This document shows, in pieces, positions 37,129 through 47,815 of a DNA stretch of 64,000 nt. The notes under the pieces are model-generated. The model was given only the letters and a program-made list of their open reading frames with translations, was not told where the DNA came from and made no database searches. How positions within the stretch are numbered: the first letter of the stretch is position 1; each line of letters starts with the position of its first letter. Both the position numbers and the translations under genes were made by a program. Origin of the DNA: Candidatus Altimarinota bacterium (lineage in GTDB: Bacteria > Patescibacteriota > Gracilibacteria > BD1-5 > UBA6164); assembly GCA_028713225.1 (NCBI GenBank), contig JAQTOS010000005.1, positions 62,001-126,000 on the forward strand, in the 5' to 3' direction.

Positions 37129-37749
37129 AAAATCGGTAAATTGTCCTCCAAATGAAGGAGCAATAGGTGCATAAGGAATAAGTTTATTATCCTCATTAAC
37201 ACGAATGCGGAAAAAAATTTTTCTCCCAGGTTCTTGCCAAAACCAGGGAGTGAAAGTATTAGCTTTATCCACACTTTCTCTAGGCCCAAGAATTTTAATT
37301 TTTTTATTGTCTGGAACAAAAGCCGTATTAGATTCATCAGTAAATACGATGAAACGACAAGGGCTTTTTCCAAAGAAAGTTGAGAAACGAATTTCTCCGT
37401 CTTGAGCTTTCATTTTGCCGTAAACGAAGAATTTTCCAGAATTTGCTTCAACTTCGTATCCGATGAAGAAGGTTCTTTTTTGAGATTCTCCTTCACTATC
37501 TCCAACACTCATTGTTGTATATCCACCAGATTGGTACATTTCACAATTTCCAGGTAGTACTGGAATTGATAAATTTACCATATCCATGTATCCACCGAGT
37601 GTGTATTCAAAGATGATATAGTCTTTGACCTTTTCAGATTTAATATCATCTTTCACCATTACTAGCTTGCTTTGAAACCATAATTTATAGAATACTTTTA
37701 GGACAATCGCTAAAAGTATAGCTATAAACGCTCCGAGTAGTAAGTACAT
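37126..37749 (-). CDS. Membrane-anchored hypothetical protein, UGA-free, with strong ribosome binding site
   Basis: 207 residues. An N-terminal membrane helix (LLLGAFIAILLAIVLKVFY) is followed by a Gly/Phe-rich beta-type domain (FEYTLGGYMDM, MYQSGGYTTMSVGDSEGES, TFFIGYEVEANSGKFFVYG). All of about 17 glycines are GGN and none is UGA, which is unexpected in this genome. AGGAG lies 7 nt before the ATG. It stops at TAA. I recognise no family. These traits match the other putative imports at 4.2, 7.1 and 7.9-9.8 kb. The domain probably lies outside the membrane. Confidence 0.75.
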   Translation of the reverse strand: MYLLLGAFIAILLAIVLKVFYKLWFQSKLVMVKDDIKSEKVKDYIIFEYTLGGYMDMVNLSIPVLPGNCEMYQSGGYTTMSVGDSEGESQKRTFFIGYEVEANSGKFFVYGKMKAQDGEIRFSTFFGKSPCRFIVFTDESNTAFVPDNKKIKILGPRESVDKANTFTPWFWQEPGRKIFFRIRVNEDNKLIPYAPIAPSFGGQFTDF

Positions 37750-37817
37750 TTTTTTCTCCTAGAGAGGAATTTTAGTTTTGATTTTGGGCTTTCGCTGATT
37801 TTATTTATAGTATTTTT

Positions 37818-38570
37818 TTATACTTTGTCAAAGATTTCTAGAAATTCTTTTTTTGATAAATTTTTAAATCTTTCAAAAAAATCTTTAAAATCTGTTTTGT
37901 GAAGGGCTTTGTATCTGTTTACTAATTTTTTGAATATTTCAAATTCTGAAAAAGTGAATGAAAAATGTTCTTTGTAAAAATCATAATTTTCTTCATTTTT
38001 TGTATTTTGCCCCAAATATGAACTTATATTTTCAAGTAGAGAAATATAATCTAAATCTTTCAGAGAATTTTGCATAGCTTCAATATCTACTTTTTTTGAA
38101 TCTAAACTTACAAAATCAAAAGGTTTTTTTAGAATTATTGCTGGAATTTTTTCTTTTGAAGCGACAAAATCTATAGCAAAAGATTCCATATCTACATAAT
38201 CTTCTAAGCTCATTTCTTCAGTATTTGTTATTACTTTTTCGCTCGATAATATAGATTTTAAATCTAAAAATTTGAAATAAATTGTAGGAAGAGATTCTTT
38301 GAAATTAGAATTATTTTTTATTCTGGCAACTTGAAAACAATCATTTTTTAGGTCAAAACTAGCTTTCCCACAAACTCAGATATTTACTATAAAATCTGTC
38401 TTATTTTTAGATAAATAATCTTTTAGTGAGTAAATAGTATTATAATTTCCAACTCAAGTTTGCAAGAAATCTATTTTCAAAGCAGTAAAATTTAGATTTT
38501 TTATAAGAGATTTTATTGTTTTTAATTCTTGAGAAAGCGCACAGGCAAAAAGGATATTATATTTTTTCAT
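37818..38570 (-). CDS. Nucleoside phosphorylase/MTA nucleosidase-like protein
   Basis: 250 residues. The start MKKYNILFACALSQELKTIK and the QTGVGNYNTIYS loop fit the phosphate/nucleoside-binding GxGxxN pattern of the PNP_UDP_1 superfamily, and VDMESFAIDFVA is the superfamily's purine/ribose-contacting Met-Glu motif. The C-terminal half is unusually helical and charged, and the usual Asp after the MES motif is not clear, so substrate and activity are uncertain. It starts 2 bp after the lytic transglycosylase stop, so the two are one operon. Confidence 0.65.
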
Positions 38571-38572
38571 AT

Positions 38573-39448
38573 TTAGTTCATTATTTTTATTTCCCATTTT
38601 CCTTCTGGAAGTGAATCTCAAATTATCCAAGGATTTAGTAATTTTATTGTTTTATAATTTTCATTTTGTTTTATTGCAAAATCATAAAGATTATCAATTT
38701 TTGAAACTTTTATAGTTTTAGTTTTTGGTGGATAATATTTATCTCAGATTATCTTATCTATAAACCATTTTTTTGATTCATAATCTTTCATAATATATTT
38801 TATTGCAAGAATTCTAAAAACATATCTAGAAGTTTCTTCATTTAAATATAAATCATAGAAAGAACTAACTTTTTGTTTATCCAAAGCATTTTTTATACCA
38901 TTTTCTCATCTGTTGTAAGATGCTGCAACTAAAGTCCGATCTCAGAATTTCTTGTATAATTCTTTGAAATATTTTATAGCAGCTATAGTTGATTTTTCAG
39001 GGTTATATCTTTCATCTACATAATCATTTACTTGAAGCCCAAATCTCTTGGCTGTTTCAGGCATAAATTGCCAGATTCAAGCCGCACTAGTACTAGATAA
39101 AGCATTGTTTAATAATGCCGATTCAGCAATAGCTAAATATTTGAAATCATTTGGTATTTTTGCTTCACTAAGGGCTTTCTCTATATAGGGCATATAAATA
39201 GGACTTCTTTTTATATAAAGAATGTCTTGATAAACATTATAGGAATTTATATAAAATTCTTTATCAAATCTTTCTTTATTGAAAAAATAAACATCATTCA
39301 TAGGGACTTTTTCATCTGCAAAATTTATATTGCTTCAAGGGTATGAAAAAATGATAGATTTATCAGAAGATGAATATTTGTTAAAAAGTATTCATATAAT
39401 AAGAATTAATCCTATTATAGCTAGAATCATTAAGTATTGTTTTTTCAT
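38573..39448 (-). CDS. Membrane-anchored lytic transglycosylase (SLT/MltD-like)
   Basis: 291 residues. One N-terminal helix (YLMILAIIGLILIIGILF) anchors the protein outside. The SLT domain carries the catalytic Glu in YLAIAESALLNN, then SSTSAAGIWQFMPETAKRFG, VDERYNPEKSTIAAIKYFKE and AASYNRGENGI, the full family pattern of MltD-type enzymes, which cleave glycan strands into anhydromuropeptides. There is no LysM domain. A nucleosidase-like gene follows at 2 bp. Promoter and dnaA lie upstream on the other strand. Confidence 0.9.
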
Positions 39449-39545
39449 TTTTTTATTTCGTAATTTGTAAAAATTGAGTATAATTTTTCTCACATAATAT
39501 ATGCAAAAAAACTATTTTTCAAAAACTATTTTTTAGATTAGAAAT

Positions 39546-39590
39546 TAAGTTTTTAACAGTACGGAGAGGGAATGCCGTATAAAAAACTTA
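39546..39590. other. Structured hairpin between the transglycosylase and dnaA
   Basis: TAAGTTTTTaacagTACGG, loop AGAGGGAATG, CCGTAtAAAAAACTTA: two stacked inverted repeats in the 258-bp gap. The rest of the gap (39449-39706) is AT-rich and holds the candidate dnaA promoter. I see no cluster of TTATCCACA boxes, so an origin is not supported. Confidence 0.5.
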
Positions 39591-39622
39591 TACAGAAAAA
39601 TGTGTCAAACAAAAAATAACAA

Positions 39623-39650
39623 TTGACTTTGAACTATAAAAACATAAATT
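39623..39650 (+). promoter_or_regulatory. Possible dnaA promoter
   Basis: TTGACT, 16 bp, TAAATT, placing the start of transcription about 50 nt before the dnaA ATG at 39707. Confidence 0.4.
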
Positions 39651-39706
39651 ATCGACATCAAAAAATGTTAAAAACTTGATTTTAGTCTTTTTACAAACGA
39701 AGAACA

Positions 39707-41143
39707 ATGGAAAAATACTACAAACTTAAAAATATATTATCTTTCTTAGTTACTACACTTAGAAAACAAGATTTTTTAGTTTATTTTAAGAAAATGACGA
39801 TAGTTGATGTTGCTTGAGACGAACTTATTTTATGAGTTGTTTCTAGTTTCATGAGAGATAATATTGCAGCAAAATTTTATGATAATATTTTAGAAGCGGC
39901 AAAAACTGAATTTCCAAATGTAAAAAGAATTGATTTTATTGTAGATCCAAATATAGAAAATCCTACAAATCATAATGTAGTTGACTGTGTGAGTCTTTTC
40001 AAAGATTCGACTTCAAAGAAAAAACCTAAAAAAGAAGAAGAAAATCCTATAGTTGATAAAAATCAAGCTGGATTTTCTAGAAATACAAAAACAGTAAATG
40101 ATAGATATAGTTTGGAAAATTTCATAGTTTGACCAGATAATCAATTAGCTTATTCTGCTTGTGAAGCTGTTACTAGAAATCCAGGGAAATCATATAATCC
40201 TCTTTATATTTATTGAGATGTTGGTCTTGGAAAAACTCATTTACTTCAAGCAACAGGAAATGCTATTTCAAAAAAATTCAAAGATAAAAATATCGCTTAT
40301 ACAACAGCTGACAAATTTATCACTGATTATGTTTCTGCTGTTAAAAGAAAATCAGTTGAAAAATTAAGAGAAAAATATAAAGAAATTGATGTTCTAATAA
40401 TAGATGATGTACAATTTCTAGCTAAAAAAGAACAAACTCAAAATGAACTTTATAATATTTTCAACATTTTATATGATGGAGAAAAACAAATTATAATAAG
40501 TTGAGATAGACCACCAAATGAGTTATCAGAACTTGAACCAAGATTAAAAAGTAGATTTGCATGGGGCATAACTGTAGATATTGGGAAACCAGATTATGAA
40601 ACGAGACTAGCTATCATTCAAGAAAAATCAAGAGCTAGAGAATTTCTTCTTCCAAAAGATGTTTCTGAATTTGTAGCTGCAAATGTTACTGATAATGTCA
40701 GAGAATTGGAATGAGTTCTAAATCAAATAATAGCTGAATTTGAACTTGATTGAAGCACTCCTACACTTGATAGAGTAGCTAAAAAATTGAAAAAATTAAG
40801 TTTCACTTGAGATTTACTAGGATTTTGACATGCTCCTGCTGTTAATAAAATCAAATTAAAATCTTATGAAGATGTTATTGATGCAGTTTCTGCTCATTTC
40901 TGAATAGAAAAAGAATGAATTTTATGAGAAAATAGAAGAAAAGAATTTATGATTCCAAGACAAGTATCAATGTACTTACTTAAAACAAAAATGAACTACA
41001 CTTATGAAAGAATCTGAAATATATTTTCAGGGAGAAATCATTCAGCTATACTTTATTCTTGTAATAAACTTGATAGCATAATGAAAAAAGATAAAAATCT
41101 TTTATACGAAGTTAACGCTATAAGAGAAAGTATTTGACTATAG
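39707..41143 (+). CDS. dnaA: DnaA, replication initiator
   Basis: 478 residues, normal length. Domain III AAA+: NPLYIYGDVGLGKTHLLQA (Walker A near residue 170), IDVLIIDDVQFLAKKEQTQ (Walker B), ISGDRPPNELSELEPRLKSR (sensor 1 and arginine finger box VII). Domain IV: RQVSMYLLKTKMNYTYERIG and FSGRNHSAILYSCNKL, the DnaA-box-binding helix-turn-helix signature. UGA supplies several conserved glycines, for example in the Walker A stretch. The domain I region is short but present. Confidence 0.97.
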
Positions 41144-41173
41144 AAAAAATGACGAATTTTCGTCATTTTTTCT
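41142..41173 (+). terminator. Terminator of dnaA overlapping its stop
   Basis: AGAAAAAATGACGA, loop ATTT, perfect complement; the left arm starts inside TAG 41141-41143. Confidence 0.85.
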
Positions 41174-41255
41174 TTTTATATTTTAAGCAATTTCTTTTTT
41201 GCAAATTTATCAAAAAATACTAAAATAAAAACAATTTAAAACATAATTTTTATTT

Positions 41256-43007
41256 ATGAAAAAACAAGAAATAAAAGCCTTCACATTAGTGGAATTAATT
41301 ATAGTAATAACAATTCTAGCAATACTTGCTACTATTGGTTTTATGTCATATCAATCATATACAGCTGATGCTCGTGACTGAAAAAGAAAACGAGATTTAT
41401 GAGAAGTTAGAAGTGGACTTGAAATATATCAAATGAAAAATTCAGTACTTCCAGATCCAGATGCACAAACTGTAATAATAATGAGTGGTGCAAATACAAT
41501 ATCAACTCAATGATATTTGTGAGCTAATGTTCTACAAAAATTAAGAGCATCAGGTGATATAAAAGACTATCTAGATAATAATTACTATACATATTCAGTA
41601 AACTGAACAAAAACAAAATATCAATTACTAGGAATGTTTGAAAATAGTTCTAATTTAGCAATGAATAATAATCTATTAGATAGAGCTTATGCACAAACAG
41701 ATTATACAAATAGATATGCATATACTATTTGAAATAAAGTATGAATATTTTTTTCTTGAACAACAAACAATACTCCAATACAAGAAACAATGAGTTGAAA
41801 TTTGGATTTAACAAGTTGAGCAAATGCAACGAAAATATTCAAAGTAATGTTTAGTAATCAAACTACAAATAGTGGAACTCTAAGTATAACTTGAGCTAAT
41901 CTCCCATCTATAATACAAACAGAAACTAATAGTACGACGACAACAACAGCAACAAATCCATGAATAAAAACAACATGATTTTCGACAACACTTTATACAT
42001 GAAGTGGTGGAAATCAATCAATCACTACATGAGTAGATATGTCTTCTCAATGGTGAACAGATCCTAGTCAAACTTTTTGAGGTTTAGTTTGGGGAAAAAG
42101 TAGAAGTAATGCTCAGAACCATTATTTAACTGATACAATTAATGGTGCTGGATATATTGTACAATCAAGTACTACTAACAATCAATTAAACAATACTTCA
42201 TATATAACAAATTTTACAAATAATGGTTTTTCTTTAGCTTTAAATTGAGGGGATTCAAATTATTCATGATATACTTATGCTTCTTGGAATTTTCAAACTA
42301 CTAATCGTATTACTGGTACTACAAATCATTCTAAAACATATACTTGTCAATATAATCCCTATACTTGATTTACGATGGTTAAATATGTAGGTAGTGGTTT
42401 AGCTTGACATGAAATTCCTAATTGTTTAGGAAAAAAATTAAATTTTGTTCTAATTAAAAGTACTAGTAACGTAGCTGATTGGTGGACTTTTACAGATACA
42501 TCTGCAATGGTATTAAATACAACAGCTGCTTCTCCTAATGCTGCTGGAATAAGCGCGGTATCAAATACAGCATCAAGTTCAATATTAAATCAAAATTATG
42601 GGCAATATAATCAAAATAATGCAACTTATATTTTATATGGTTGGACTAATTCATACTATGATGCATCAAATAATCTTGTAGGTAATTATGAAATCTGAAC
42701 ATATAATTGAACATGAACATCAGGGAATAAAATAACTACAAAAGCTAAACCAGCTTGGATTATGGTAAAAAGTATAAATAGTATAGATAATTGGTATATA
42801 TTTGACAATAAAAGACTTAATGATTGATATGTAATTTCTCCTAATTTAAGTAATGCCGAAGATACTTCTTATGATTATCTAAATTTCAATTCTGATGGAT
42901 TTACTTTTAATGCTTCATATATAAATCAATCAAGTAGTCAATACTTATATATGGTAGTTTATGATAATGATAATTGATCTGGAAAATCTACATATATGTT
43001 AAAATAA
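41256..43007 (+). CDS. Large prepilin-like protein with phage tail-fibre-like C-terminal modules
   Basis: 583 residues. The N-terminus KAFTLVELIIVITILAILAT is a class III prepilin signal; mature Glu5 is present. Residues to about 200 resemble a pseudopilin head (GKRKRDLGEVRSGLEIYQ). The rest is Ser/Thr/Asn/Gly-rich, with two related modules: GFTMVKYVGSGLAGHEIPN then KLNFVLIKSTSNVADWWTF, and KAKPAWIMVKSINSIDNWYI then FDNKRLND. Such 'W-[IV]-[ML]-[IV]-K ... W' modules occur in phage tail-fibre proteins. I infer a pilus-tip adhesin with binding modules of phage type. It stands alone between dnaA and a CoA-binding gene. Confidence 0.8.
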
Positions 43008-43024
43008 TTACTAATTTTAAAAAT

Positions 43025-43387
43025 ATGAACATAGCACTTGTTTGAGCATCAAACGATACATCAAAATATGGAAATAAAATTCTTCATAATTTGTTATCTA
43101 AATGACATTTAGTTTTACCAGTAAATCCGAAAGAAGATTTTATTGAAACTATAAGGTGTTATAAAAGCCTGTCAGAGATAAAAAATAAGATAGATGTAAT
43201 AAATCTAGTAACTCCTCCAAAAGTGACTTTAGAAGTTCTAAAAGAAGCCTTAAATTTATGATATAAAAAAGTGTGGTGCCAACCTGGAGCATCGGATGAG
43301 AATATAATAGAATTTTTGAAAGAAAATAATTTTGATTATATTGCGGATGCTTGTATAATGATTGAGAATATAAGAAAACTAGATTAA
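43025..43387 (+). CDS. CoA-binding domain protein, YccU-like
   Basis: 120 residues: Rossmann-like fold with MNIALVGASNDTSKYGNKIL, HLVLPVNPK, IDVINLVTPPKVTLEVLKEA and KKVWCQPGASDENI, matching the CoA_binding_2 family, in which a free CoA or nucleotide is bound. The physiological role in this family is unknown. The gene begins 17 bp after the prepilin stop and ends in a palindromic terminator. Confidence 0.88.
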
Positions 43388-43401
43388 ATTAATCTAGTTT
43401 T
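43375..43401 (+). terminator. Palindromic terminator overlapping the stop
   Basis: AAAACTAGATTAA and its complement around A43388, followed by TTTTT. It contains the TAA stop (43385-43387). Confidence 0.8.
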
Positions 43402-43403
43402 TT

Positions 43404-43444
43404 CTTACACTAATTTTACAAACTTATATTAATATGCTTGTAAA
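43404..43444 (+). promoter_or_regulatory. CTTAC-box promoter upstream of the first regulator/kinase operon
   Basis: CTTAC at 43404, TTTAC at 43415 (11 bp apart), then TATATTAATAT and TTGTAAA at about +36. It matches the arrangement at 51.6-51.9 and 52.6 kb, and lies 23 bp before the response regulator ATG. Confidence 0.6.
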
Positions 43445-43466
43445 ATAATCCTTAAAATATCAAAAT

Positions 43467-44123
43467 ATGAAAATACTTTTAGTAGAAGATAACAATATAT
43501 TATCAAAAAATATAAAGGAATATCTGAAAATAAAATGAATCACTGTTGAACATGAATTATATGGTGATAGAGGCTATGATCTAGCTTTGAAAAACCATTA
43601 TGATGTTATAGTTTTGGATATAAATTTGCCTGGAAAAGACTGATTATCAATTCTTCGTGATTTAAGAACTAATCATATAAATGCTCCAGTAATTATGCTG
43701 ACTTCTAGAAATACAACTGATGATGTTATAGAATGACTAAAAGCTTGAGCTGATGACTATATGTGAAAACCATTTTCTCTTGAAGAACTTGTTTTTAGAC
43801 TAGAAGCAATTTATAGAAGAACTGCTCAAGATAAACAAAATCTTATAGAAATTGCTTGAGTAGAAATAGATATAGAAAAAAGGAAAGTTAAAAAAGACTG
43901 AGTAGATTTGGATTTATCAAAACTAGAGTTTGATTTGCTGAAATATTTAGTACAAAATAGAGGAAAACCTATTGATAGAGCTGAACTTTTTGAAAAAGTG
44001 TGGTGAGATTTTGATGAGCATATGTTATCAAGAACTGTTGATGTTTATATTTCTTATTTGAGAAAAAAACTTGGAAATGATTTCATAGAAACAAAAAAAG
44101 GATTTGGTTATTTAGTAAATTAA
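43467..44123 (+). CDS. OmpR/PhoB-type response regulator
   Basis: 218 residues. The receiver has MKILLVEDNN, the phospho-acceptor Asp in VIVLDINLPGKDG, VIMLTSR and KPFSLEEL (conserved Lys). The DNA-binding winged helix contains LSKLEFDLLKYLVQNRGKPI, VWGDFDEHMLSRTVDVYIS and FIETKKGFGYLV. Seven of its glycines, including that of KAGADDY, are UGA. The kinase gene starts 6 bp later, so they form a two-component pair. The CTTAC promoter 23 bp upstream suggests autoregulation. Confidence 0.95.
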
Positions 44124-44129
44124 TAAATT

Positions 44130-45398
44130 ATGTCAAATAAAACAATATTAAATCTTGAGAAAAAGAAAAAACATTTAGCCGTAATATTTTCAGTTATAGT
44201 TTTTTTGATTTTGTTTTTGCTTCAGATTTTTTTCTTTACTTTTAAATATGTAGAATATCATAGTGAAATTTCGAAAAAATTGGATAATGATTTCAAAATG
44301 ATAACTACGATGAGAAATATATTAGGAACATTAAGTCCTAATTGTATCGATGGAGATTGAGATTGTGAAACAGAAAATTTTTCTAAGTGAAATTTAGGGC
44401 TTAATAGATGACAGTTAAAGGACTGAAAATGACCTAGATTTAAACCTTCAGATTTCATATTGTATAACTCAAAAACAAGTTCCATTATTTTTTCAAATAA
44501 TTCAGAAGATGATTTCAATACTGAACTTGTAAATAATAAAGGTGAGTATGGAATTTATGAAAATGATTTATGGGATAAAGATTATTTCATACTTAGAAAA
44601 AATATAAAAGATAATATAGATATTTTCATTTATACAGAATGAACTATGGATTTATCATCTATAATATTCGATTTATTTAAGTTTTTTATACTATCAATTG
44701 TATTTTCAGGACTTATTTATTATTTGATGATTAGATTTATTAATCGTTTATTTAAACCAGTTGAAGGAAATATAGAAGAAATGGAAGATTTTGTTCATAA
44801 TGTTGGTCATGAGTTAAAAACTCCTTTAGCTAATATGAAAAGTTCACTTGAATTAGCTAAATTAAAATGAGATTATTCTGATTGTGCAATTGATAATTTC
44901 TCTGAGATAGATAAGATGAATAATCTTATAGAATCACTTCTCACTTTATCAACTCTTGATACTAAAAAAACAGCAAAATTTCAAATTTTTCCTTTAATAG
45001 AAGACGAAATTAAGAACTATTCGGCTAAACTAAATGATAAAAATATAAGTGTAAATTTAGTAAAAAATTATGATTTAAAATTAAATATTAATAGTGATCA
45101 TTTCAGAATACTTTTTTCAAATTTACTTTCAAATGCTATAAAATACAATATAGAAAATTGAAAAATAGATATAATTTTAGATGAAAAAAGCTTAAGTATA
45201 AAGGATTCTTGAATCTGAATAGAAAATGAAAATTTTGAGAGAATTTTTGAAAAATTTTTTAGAGAAGAATTTGCAAGATGAGAAAATGGTTTTGGAATCT
45301 GATTATCTCTTGTAAAAAAAATTATATCTTTATATAATTGGAAAATAGAAGTCAAAAGTAAAAAGTGAGAAGGAACTGAATTTGTAATAAAATTTTAA
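44130..45398 (+). CDS. Sensor histidine kinase, partner of the adjacent regulator
   Basis: 422 residues. Transmembrane helix 1 at about 14-36 (LAVIFSVIVFLILFLLQIFF), an extracellular segment of about 140 residues containing CIDGDGDCET, helix 2 at about 177-200, then HisKA with VGHELKTPLANMKSSL (phospho-His) and a HATPase with LLSNAIKYNIENGKID (N box), IKDSGIGI (G1) and GENGFGIGLSLVKKII (G2). The acidic loop DGDGD between two cysteines suggests a cation-responsive sensor, which is an inference. UGA encodes catalytic-domain glycines. Confidence 0.94.
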
Positions 45399-45438
45399 AA
45401 AAATATAGCCTGTGCAATTTTGCACAGGCTATATTTTT
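45399..45438. terminator. Terminator with 19-bp stem shared with the convergent regulator
   Basis: AAAAATATAGCCTGTGCAA, loop of 2, and its perfect complement. The right arm includes the stop codon of the regulator on the minus strand (45429-45431). Confidence 0.88.
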
Positions 45439-46100
45439 AATTGATATCATTCCGAGTGAAGTGTTTCCAGTTCAAAATCAGATCATAATTTATTTCTTAT
45501 TTTATGTAGTGTAACATTTATAGTGTTATTAGTTACAAATGTTTCATTGTATTCTCACCATATATATTGAACTAGTTCATCTTTTGTAACTACTTTTCAT
45601 TTATTTTTTATAAAATATTCAACAATTTGTTTTTCTTTTAAACCAAGATGTATTTCTATTCAATCTTTTAATACTTTATGTTCTGTATAAGAGTATTTTA
45701 TATTTTTATAATAAATATCATCTTCTTTAGAATTTATATGTGAATTTCTTCTCATAATAGCATTAATTCTTGCTATTAATTCATCAGGCGAAAATGGCTT
45801 CATTATGAAATCATCAGCTCAAATATTTAATGAATAAATTTTGTTATCAATTGATTCAAAACCGGAAATCATTATTATAGGATTTTGATATTTTTTATTT
45901 TTTCTTATGAAATCAAGTATAGATAATCATGTTCAATCACTTAGTAAAACATCAATTATATATAAATCAGCTTGAATATCACTAGATTTCATAAAAGAAT
46001 TTATATCATTATATATTTTTATATTAAATCCTAGATTTTTTAGCTTTTTAGCTATTTTTGTTGCAAGAATTTTTTCATCTTCAATTATTATAATTTTCAT
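45429..46100 (-). CDS. Orphan OmpR-type response regulator A
   Basis: 223 residues. Receiver: MKIIIIEDEKIL, phospho-Asp in LYIIDVLLSDGTGLSI, IIMISGFES and MKPFSPDEL. Winged helix: LGLKEKQIVEYFIKNKGKV, IWGEYNETFVTNNTINVTLH and ETLHSEGYQLKI. The helix that reads DNA includes TNNTINVTLHKIRNKLG, almost the same as in regulator B next to it (DNTINVTISRIRAKLG). So A and B are recent paralogues. The gene is 22 bp downstream of regulator B. No kinase lies in this pair. Confidence 0.93.
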
Positions 46101-46122
46101 TTGTTATAAATTTATCAAAATA

Positions 46123-46794
46123 TTATTTTTCTAATTTATATCATTTTCCAATTAGTGTTTTTAGATTGAAAGAGTCTCACAATTTTGCTCTTATTCTAGA
46201 TATTGTAACATTTATTGTATTATCGCTTACTAGTAAATTTTCATAATCTCACCGAATAGAACTTGTTATTTTAGCTTTAGTTATAAGTTTTCATTTATTA
46301 TCTAAAAAAAGCTCTACTATATCTAGTTCTTTTTTATTTAAATCTATTTCTTTAGTTCATTTTTTTAATGTTTTATTTTCTTTATCATAGTAAAAATCTT
46401 TATATTTAAGAATTGGAGTATCATATGTTGTATAGGATCTTCTTATAAGTGCGCTTACTCTAGCTATAAGTTCATCTGGTGAAAATGGTTTAGCTAAATA
46501 GTCATCGGCTCATAAACTAAGTCAATACACTTTTTTATCTATATCATTGTACGCGGAAGTTATTATTATAGGACTATTTGTTCTTTTATTATCTCTTAAC
46601 CATTTTATAAATTCTAGTCAGTTTCAATCAGGTAGAGTAATGTCAACTATGTATAAATCATATTTTAATAAATTATTATCAGTTTTTATACTTAATATAT
46701 CATTAAAAACATTTACGGTATATCAATATTTCTCTAACTTTTTAGCTGTATTTTTAGCTAACAAATCTTCATCTTCTAATATTGCTATAAGCAT
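46123..46794 (-). CDS. Orphan OmpR-type response regulator B
   Basis: 223 residues, paralogue of regulator A. Receiver: MLIAILEDEDLLAKN, phospho-Asp in LYIVDITLPDGNGLEF, IIITSAYND and AKPFSPDEL. Winged helix: DLNKKELDIVELFLDNKGKL, RGDYENLLVSDNTINVTISR and KTLIGKGYKLEK. The pair A/B forms an operon starting with B. Regulatory DNA upstream of 46794 lacks the CTTAC boxes found at 43.4 and 51.6 kb. Confidence 0.93.
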
Positions 46795-46886
46795 AATTTA
46801 TATTGTAAAGAATTAAAATAATTATTTTAAATATTACTATTATACTCATACTACCTTAAATCCATATTAAATTTTGACATAAAATT

Positions 46887-46918
46887 AAAAAAAAGTTACT
46901 AAAATGTAACTTTTTTTT
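46887..46918 (+). terminator. Hairpin with T8 in the leader of the zinc-ribbon genes
   Basis: AAAAAAAAGTTAC, loop TAAAAT, GTAACTTTTTTTT. Regulator B runs away from it and the next gene starts 41 bp later. No upstream plus-strand gene needs a terminator here, and TTGACA stands at 46874, so it may be an attenuator. Confidence 0.55.
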
Positions 46919-46958
46919 AATACAGTAGCTTTAACTTATTTTATTAAAGCCAATTTAT

Positions 46959-47807
46959 ATGGAATTGAAATCTTATAAAAAAGCATCTGAAATCCCAAAA
47001 AAATATTTAGCGAGTTTAGTTGATGCTGAAATAGAATGTTGGTGATCTAGACCTTTTGATGAATACAAAATTTGTACTAATCCTAATTGTAAAGCCATTT
47101 TTTCTATTGAAGATATTTATGAAACAGTAGCAAATTATATAAATAGAATAAATGATGAATTAGCCAAAAATTTTAAATGTTCTTGCTGTAATTCCAAAAC
47201 AGAATTAATCTATGAAAAGAATAAATTCTTGGAAATTATTAAAGAATATATCAAATGAGAAGTTTCACGAGTTTTACTTATAGATGATAATGAAAGAGTA
47301 GAAGGATTTTGAGTATTATCAAAAACTAATTTATCTGGAGCTATAAATTATGAATTTGCAACTAGGCCAGCTTCTTATGATAAAGAAGAATTACTTAAAA
47401 GTTTATCTAAAGAATTGTTTTGAACTGAAGATGCTTGAGAGGAACAAATTTCTTTATTACACCAGATTTATGTTTCACATCTTTATAGATGAACTTGATT
47501 TTGAAAACAAATATTGAACTCAATATTAGAATTTAACTGAAATGATAATATTCCTATTTTACTTGAAACTAGATATGATAGTGAATTTTATCCTATTTCT
47601 AAAACTTTGTGATTTAAAAATATTATGAATGATAAATATTGATATACATGTCAATATATTCCTAAAAAAGATTATTTTATTTTAGCAAATAAACCTACGA
47701 TTTTAAAAGAAATCTCAGCCAAATTTAGTTTTTATAAGAAAGAAGCTTTGGAAATACTTTCTTTAAATAACTCATTTCTAACACAAAAATTTTATATTTC
47801 TAATTAA
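46959..47807 (+). CDS. Zinc-ribbon plus GNAT-like protein
   Basis: 282 residues. Two Cys pairs (CTNPNCKAIF and FKCSCCNSK) form a zinc ribbon in the first 90 residues. The middle resembles a GNAT acyltransferase: RVEGFGVLSKTNL, then the acetyl-CoA loop VSHLYRGTGFGKQILNSIL and LLETRYDSEFYPISKTLGFK. The substrate is unknown. It is followed 8 bp later by a paralogue, so both are co-transcribed. Glycines are frequently UGA, including those of the acetyl-CoA loop. Confidence 0.7.
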
Positions 47808-47815
47808 TTTATTAT

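Noticed and set aside
39449-39706. Replication origin next to dnaA
   Set aside because: No cluster of TTATCCACA-like boxes; TTATACAGA near 39589 has two mismatches and is single.
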